The notes under the pieces are model-generated. The model saw only the letters and a list, made by a program, of their open reading frames with translations. It had not been told where the DNA came from and did no database searches. From Bacillota bacterium (GTDB lineage Bacteria; Bacillota; Clostridia; Lachnospirales; Lachnospiraceae): DNA of 64,000 nucleotides. Made by a program: the position numbers and the translations under genes. The stretch covers positions 62,001 through 126,000 of the forward strand of contig JAEWMB010000033.1 of assembly GCA_023457255.1 (NCBI GenBank), in the 5' to 3' direction. Positions 60,650-64,000 of the stretch are shown here, one piece after another. How positions within the stretch are numbered: position 1 is the first letter of the stretch; the number at the start of each line of letters is the position of its first letter.

Positions 60650-61978
60650 CTATCGCTCCAGGTTCGCAAATTTTGTAAACTGAGATAACCAAGCAAGTTT
60701 TACGGTACCTGTTGGACCATTTCTTTGTTTACCAATAATAATTTCCGATACACCGGCATCCTCTGAATCATGATTATAATAATCATCACGGTAAATGAAC
60801 ATAACGACATCGGCATCCTGCTCAATTGCACCGGATTCACGAAGGTCGGATAGCATTGGCCGCTTATCCGGACGCTGCTCCACCGCACGAGATAGCTGAG
60901 ATAAAGCAATTACCGGACAGTTAACCTCTCTGGCTAAAGCTTTTAAAGAACGAGAGATCTCCGAAATTTCTTGTTGCCTTGATTCTGATTTCTTACCGCC
61001 TGACATCAATTGAAGATAATCGATAATGATTAAACCAAGATTATGTTCTAGCTTAAACTTTCTGCACTTGGAACGCAGCTCGGTTATCGAAATACCTGGT
61101 GTGTCATCAATAATTAATCCAGACTCACCAACTGTTCTTGCACTCTCCATTAACTTAGCCCAATCCTCATCGTTTAATTCACCGCTTCGGATTGCCTGAG
61201 AGTCAACCTTAGAATTCATTGATAGGATACGATTTACAAGTTGGTTCTTTGACATTTCCAAACTAAAGATTGCCGTCGTTATTTTATTTCGTACTGCAAC
61301 ATATTCCGCTATATTTAAGACAAACGCTGTTTTTCCCATAGAAGGCCTTGCTGCAATCAAAATTAAATCCGATGGCTGCAAGCCAGCCATCTTATAATCC
61401 AAATCATAAAAACCGGTAGCAATCCCTGTTACGCTGCCTTTATTCTTTGATGCTGCCTCAATACTATCCAGAGATTTGATAACAATATCTTTGATACTTA
61501 CAAAATCACCTGAGCTACGGTTTTGAACAATACTAAAAACATCTTTCTCGGTCTGTTCTAAAACCACCTCTACCTTCTCTTTATCAAGATAGCACATGTT
61601 GGTGATTCCTTCTGTCACTTTAATCAAACGACGAAGTAAAGCCTTTTCACTGACGATTGTTGCATAGTACTTTACATTCGCCGAGGTTGGAACTGAACGG
61701 ATCAAATCACTGATAAACTCTAAGCTGCATAACTCCGGAGGCACTTCCTTTTCTTTTAATTTACTCTGTAATGTAATTAAATCAACAGGTTTTCCTTCTT
61801 GAAACAGCTCTATCATAGCATCATATAATACTCCATACTGATGCTGATAAAAATCTTCTGCATTTAATATTTCAGAGGCAGTAATAATCGCATCCCGGTC
61901 CATAATCATGGAGCCAATTACCGATTGCTCGGCTTCTGCACTATGCGGTTGAATCTTCTTAATAAATGCCTCATCCAT
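60650..61978 (-). CDS. dnaB: Replicative DNA helicase
   Basis: Hexameric 5'-3' helicase at the replication fork. 442 residues: N-terminal primase-contact domain (PHSAEAEQSVIGSMIMDRDA) and RecA-like core with Walker A AARPSMGKTAFVLN, Walker B IIIDYLQLM, and DnaB motifs SLEMSKNQLVNR, LSDLRESGAIEQDADVVMF and IIGKQRNGPTGTVKL. No intein is present. Third gene of a unit with gdpP and rplI. Confidence 0.97.
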   Translation of the reverse strand: MDEAFIKKIQPHSAEAEQSVIGSMIMDRDAIITASEILNAEDFYQHQYGVLYDAMIELFQEGKPVDLITLQSKLKEKEVPPELCSLEFISDLIRSVPTSANVKYYATIVSEKALLRRLIKVTEGITNMCYLDKEKVEVVLEQTEKDVFSIVQNRSSGDFVSIKDIVIKSLDSIEAASKNKGSVTGIATGFYDLDYKMAGLQPSDLILIAARPSMGKTAFVLNIAEYVAVRNKITTAIFSLEMSKNQLVNRILSMNSKVDSQAIRSGELNDEDWAKLMESARTVGESGLIIDDTPGISITELRSKCRKFKLEHNLGLIIIDYLQLMSGGKKSESRQQEISEISRSLKALAREVNCPVIALSQLSRAVEQRPDKRPMLSDLRESGAIEQDADVVMFIYRDDYYNHDSEDAGVSEIIIGKQRNGPTGTVKLAWLSQFTKFANLER

Positions 61979-61992
61979 GGCTGATGCTCTCC

Positions 61993-62439
61993 TTACAGAC
62001 TATCTACTTTTACCTTAAGTTCTGCAGTTACTTTTGGGTGTAACTTTACTGGTACGGTATAAGTCCCCATATTCTTAATCGGATCATTTAGTACAAGTTT
62101 CTTCTTATCAATGTCATGTCCCAATTGTTCCTTTAGCGCAATTGCAATTTCCTTAGTAGAAACAGAACCAAATGTTCTTCCACCCTCACCGGATTTGATT
62201 TTTAATAAAATACTTTTTGACTCAATTTCTTTTGCAAGCGTCTGTGCCTGTTCTAAGATCTCCTGAGCAAGCTTTGCCTCCGCTGCTTTTTGCAGCTTCA
62301 AATCATTCAAATTCTTAGGTGTTGCCTCTAATCCTAATTTTTTTGGGAGGATAAAGTTTCTAGCATATCCGTCACTTACCTTCACCACCTCGCCCTTCTT
62401 TCCAAGAGCTTTTACATCTTCTAATAATATAACCTGCAT
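61993..62439 (-). CDS. rplI: Large ribosomal subunit protein L9
   Basis: 148 residues: N-terminal rRNA-binding domain (MQVILLEDVKALGKKGEVVK, DGYARNFILPKKLGLEAT), long connecting helix and C-terminal domain (FGSVSTKEIAIALKEQ). Its ATG directly follows the gdpP stop codon (TAAATG), so translation is coupled. Confidence 0.97.
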   Translation of the reverse strand: MQVILLEDVKALGKKGEVVKVSDGYARNFILPKKLGLEATPKNLNDLKLQKAAEAKLAQEILEQAQTLAKEIESKSILLKIKSGEGGRTFGSVSTKEIAIALKEQLGHDIDKKKLVLNDPIKNMGTYTVPVKLHPKVTAELKVKVDSL

Positions 62440-64000
62440 TTATATGTCTCCTTCCTCTGTCATCTTGATTAGTACATCCTTTACCTTCTGCATTGCTTGT
62501 GCAAGTGTACAATCACTAAGCTGAGCACCTGCTACACTCATATGACCTCCGCCGCCTAGTTTTTCCATAACAACCTGAACATTTAATTCATCTATAGAGC
62601 GCGCACTGATATAAATTTTGCCATTAAACTGTGTAAACACAAAGGATGCCTTCATGTTATTTATATTAAGAAGTTCATTCGCAACCTGCGCACCAAGTAC
62701 GGTAGGACTGTCGACACCCTCACTGCTACACTCTGCAAATGCATACTTTCCAATAAAAACTTCCGTTGAAGTGATTGCCTCAGCCTTCGCCATATATTCC
62801 GGCATCTCCGTACGGAATGCCTTCCGAATTCTTGTAACATCAGCACCACTTCGGCGTAAGTATGCTGCCGCTTCAAAGGTTCTTACACCGGTTTTATTTA
62901 AAAAATTATTTGTATCAATCATAATCCCCGCATACATGGCATCCGCTTCACACTGACGAAGTTTTAGACCATCGCCGATATATTGTAGCACCTCCGCAAC
63001 CATCTCACAAGAGGAGGATGCATATGGCTCAATATAGGATAACACTGCATTTTCAACAGCTTCTCCAGTTTGACGGTGATGATCAAGAATTACAATCGTT
63101 TTGGTTAATTCCAATAACTCCGGACACTCAGTGTAACTAGGCCGGTTAACATCCACCACAATCAGCAAAGTACTCATGTCAACCGCTTGTATCGCACTCG
63201 AACTATTTAAAAACATATCCTCTTCATAATCCGGATTGTTCGTAAACCTTGAAAGGATTGGGCGAACTGAACTTGTCACCTCATTAATCACAATATGCGC
63301 TTTTTTTCCTAAGGTTTTTGCAATTCGATACATACCAATCGCAGCACCAAAGGAATCCACATCCCCAATGGAATGCCCCATAATTACGATTTTATCTTTT
63401 GCTTCTACAAATTCTCGTAACGCATGGGCTTTCACTCTAGCTTTTACCCGCGTATTTTTCTCAACAGTAACACTTTTCCCACCATAATAAGAAATCTTCT
63501 CTCCCTCTTTAATGACTGCCTGATCACCGCCGCGGCCTAGAGCAAGATCAATTGCTGCACGGGCAAATTCATAACCTCTCATATAAGACTCTGCACTTAC
63601 TCCAAGTCCCATACTGATAGTAACTGACATCTCGTTTCCGATGTTAACACTTCGAACCTCTTCAAGAATTGAAAAGCGATTGCTTTGCAGCTGCTGCATA
63701 TACTTATTTTGAAATACAAAAATATACTTATCTTTTTCAATCTTCTTTATTACTGCATCGATACTTTGCATGTACTTATTAATTTTTCGGTCTACAAGTG
63801 CTGTCAGCAAAGATCTACGAACTTCATCTACACTCTCGAGTGCCTCTTCGTAATTATCGATATAGAGTAACCCAATAATTTGCCGCTGGTCACGATTTTC
63901 CTTCTGTAACGCCACAATTTCCGTCTCATCGTGCAGGTACATAGCAATTAGATAGGAGGCGCTTGGCAGGGTAGCCTCGTCTTCCATATAGTAACTATCT
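62440..64000 (-). CDS. gdpP: Cyclic-di-AMP phosphodiesterase GdpP, partial
   Basis: The reading frame is open through the end of the window, so the membrane helices and part of the PAS region are missing. What remains is a degenerate GGDEF-like domain (residues 60-170 of the fragment; SMGLGVSAESYMRGYEFARA lies at its end) and the DHH-DHHA1 phosphodiesterase. The metal-binding motifs are MGHSIGDVDSFGAAIGMY, VVDVNRP, ILDHHRQ and the substrate site GGGGHMSVAGAQ. GdpP hydrolyses c-di-AMP, the second messenger for osmotic and cell-wall homeostasis. Followed without gap by rplI and dnaB. Confidence 0.95.
   Translation of the reverse strand, partial: DSYYMEDEATLPSASYLIAMYLHDETEIVALQKENRDQRQIIGLLYIDNYEEALESVDEVRRSLLTALVDRKINKYMQSIDAVIKKIEKDKYIFVFQNKYMQQLQSNRFSILEEVRSVNIGNEMSVTISMGLGVSAESYMRGYEFARAAIDLALGRGGDQAVIKEGEKISYYGGKSVTVEKNTRVKARVKAHALREFVEAKDKIVIMGHSIGDVDSFGAAIGMYRIAKTLGKKAHIVINEVTSSVRPILSRFTNNPDYEEDMFLNSSSAIQAVDMSTLLIVVDVNRPSYTECPELLELTKTIVILDHHRQTGEAVENAVLSYIEPYASSSCEMVAEVLQYIGDGLKLRQCEADAMYAGIMIDTNNFLNKTGVRTFEAAAYLRRSGADVTRIRKAFRTEMPEYMAKAEAITSTEVFIGKYAFAECSSEGVDSPTVLGAQVANELLNINNMKASFVFTQFNGKIYISARSIDELNVQVVMEKLGGGGHMSVAGAQLSDCTLAQAMQKVKDVLIKMTEEGDI

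Noticed and set aside
1..64000. CRISPR arrays, complete IS elements, rRNA operons
   Set aside because: No repeat-spacer pattern, transposase or rRNA sequence was seen on either strand.

Overview
The window looks like a chromosomal segment of a low-GC, spore-forming, anaerobic Firmicute, most likely a Lachnospiraceae (Clostridium cluster XIVa) relative of the Clostridium phytofermentans type. The evidence is the AT-rich codon use, strong AGGAGG ribosome sites, T-run hairpin terminators, clostridial gene orders (gdpP-rplI-dnaB; cwlD beside a GH18 spore-type hydrolase; rpiB-ywlE-tsaC upstream of an F-type ATP synthase), NiaR, MecA, DUF1858 and TSCPD proteins, and a minimal 2x[4Fe-4S] ferredoxin. 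No complete insertion sequence, prophage or CRISPR array was seen. The species is inferred, not proven.

Layout. 1-4.1 kb: tail of an Ig-like surface protein, oligoendopeptidase F with a LacI-type regulator, and a HepT-component-I-like membrane protein. 4.3-9.6 kb: an ABC-exporter cluster (MacB-type permease and ATPase, an 829-residue CARDB-type surface protein, a small membrane protein). 10-16.6 kb: a cytidylate-kinase-like protein, the MoxR/DUF58/transglutaminase trio, and pyridoxamine kinase. 16.6-25.3 kb: the most variable stretch. It holds a decayed methyltransferase, a truncated MerR regulator, two tRNA-Leu genes (anticodons AAG and CAG) flanking an Ig-like protein, an ABC-type-IV-like membrane protein and three small paralogues of unknown family, then a LuxR-type regulator and a DUF6514-like protein. 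25.4-33.7 kb: dtd, deoB, a PAP2 protein, and a cell-surface group of glycosyltransferase, a large membrane-anchored protein with a dead C39-like domain, and a methyltransferase. 33.9-42.4 kb: a degenerate histidine kinase, HIT protein, murG, mtnN, niaR with a lone PTS-IIC-like transporter, yfcE, GDPD and ywmB.

42.4-49.8 kb is a complete ATP synthase operon on the minus strand (atpZ-type gene, atpI-like gene, atpB-E-F-H-A-G-D-C). Its c subunit carries the residues associated with sodium binding. 50-54.7 kb: rpiB, a YwlE-type arginine phosphatase, tsaC, cwlD and a GH18 hydrolase. 55.4-57.3 kb: a protein kinase fused to a ParA-like domain that lacks the P-loop lysine, next to a stand-alone protein with the same kind of domain. 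57.5-60.4 kb: mecA, DUF1858, ferredoxin and a MerR-like regulator. 60.6-64 kb: dnaB, rplI and gdpP, the last running off the window.

Most genes are ordinary housekeeping or surface functions. The parts least explained by known biology are the tRNA-Leu-flanked small-protein cluster, the kinase/ParA-like pair, the dead-protease surface protein and the CARDB exporter. All functions were assigned by reading motifs; no database search was run.
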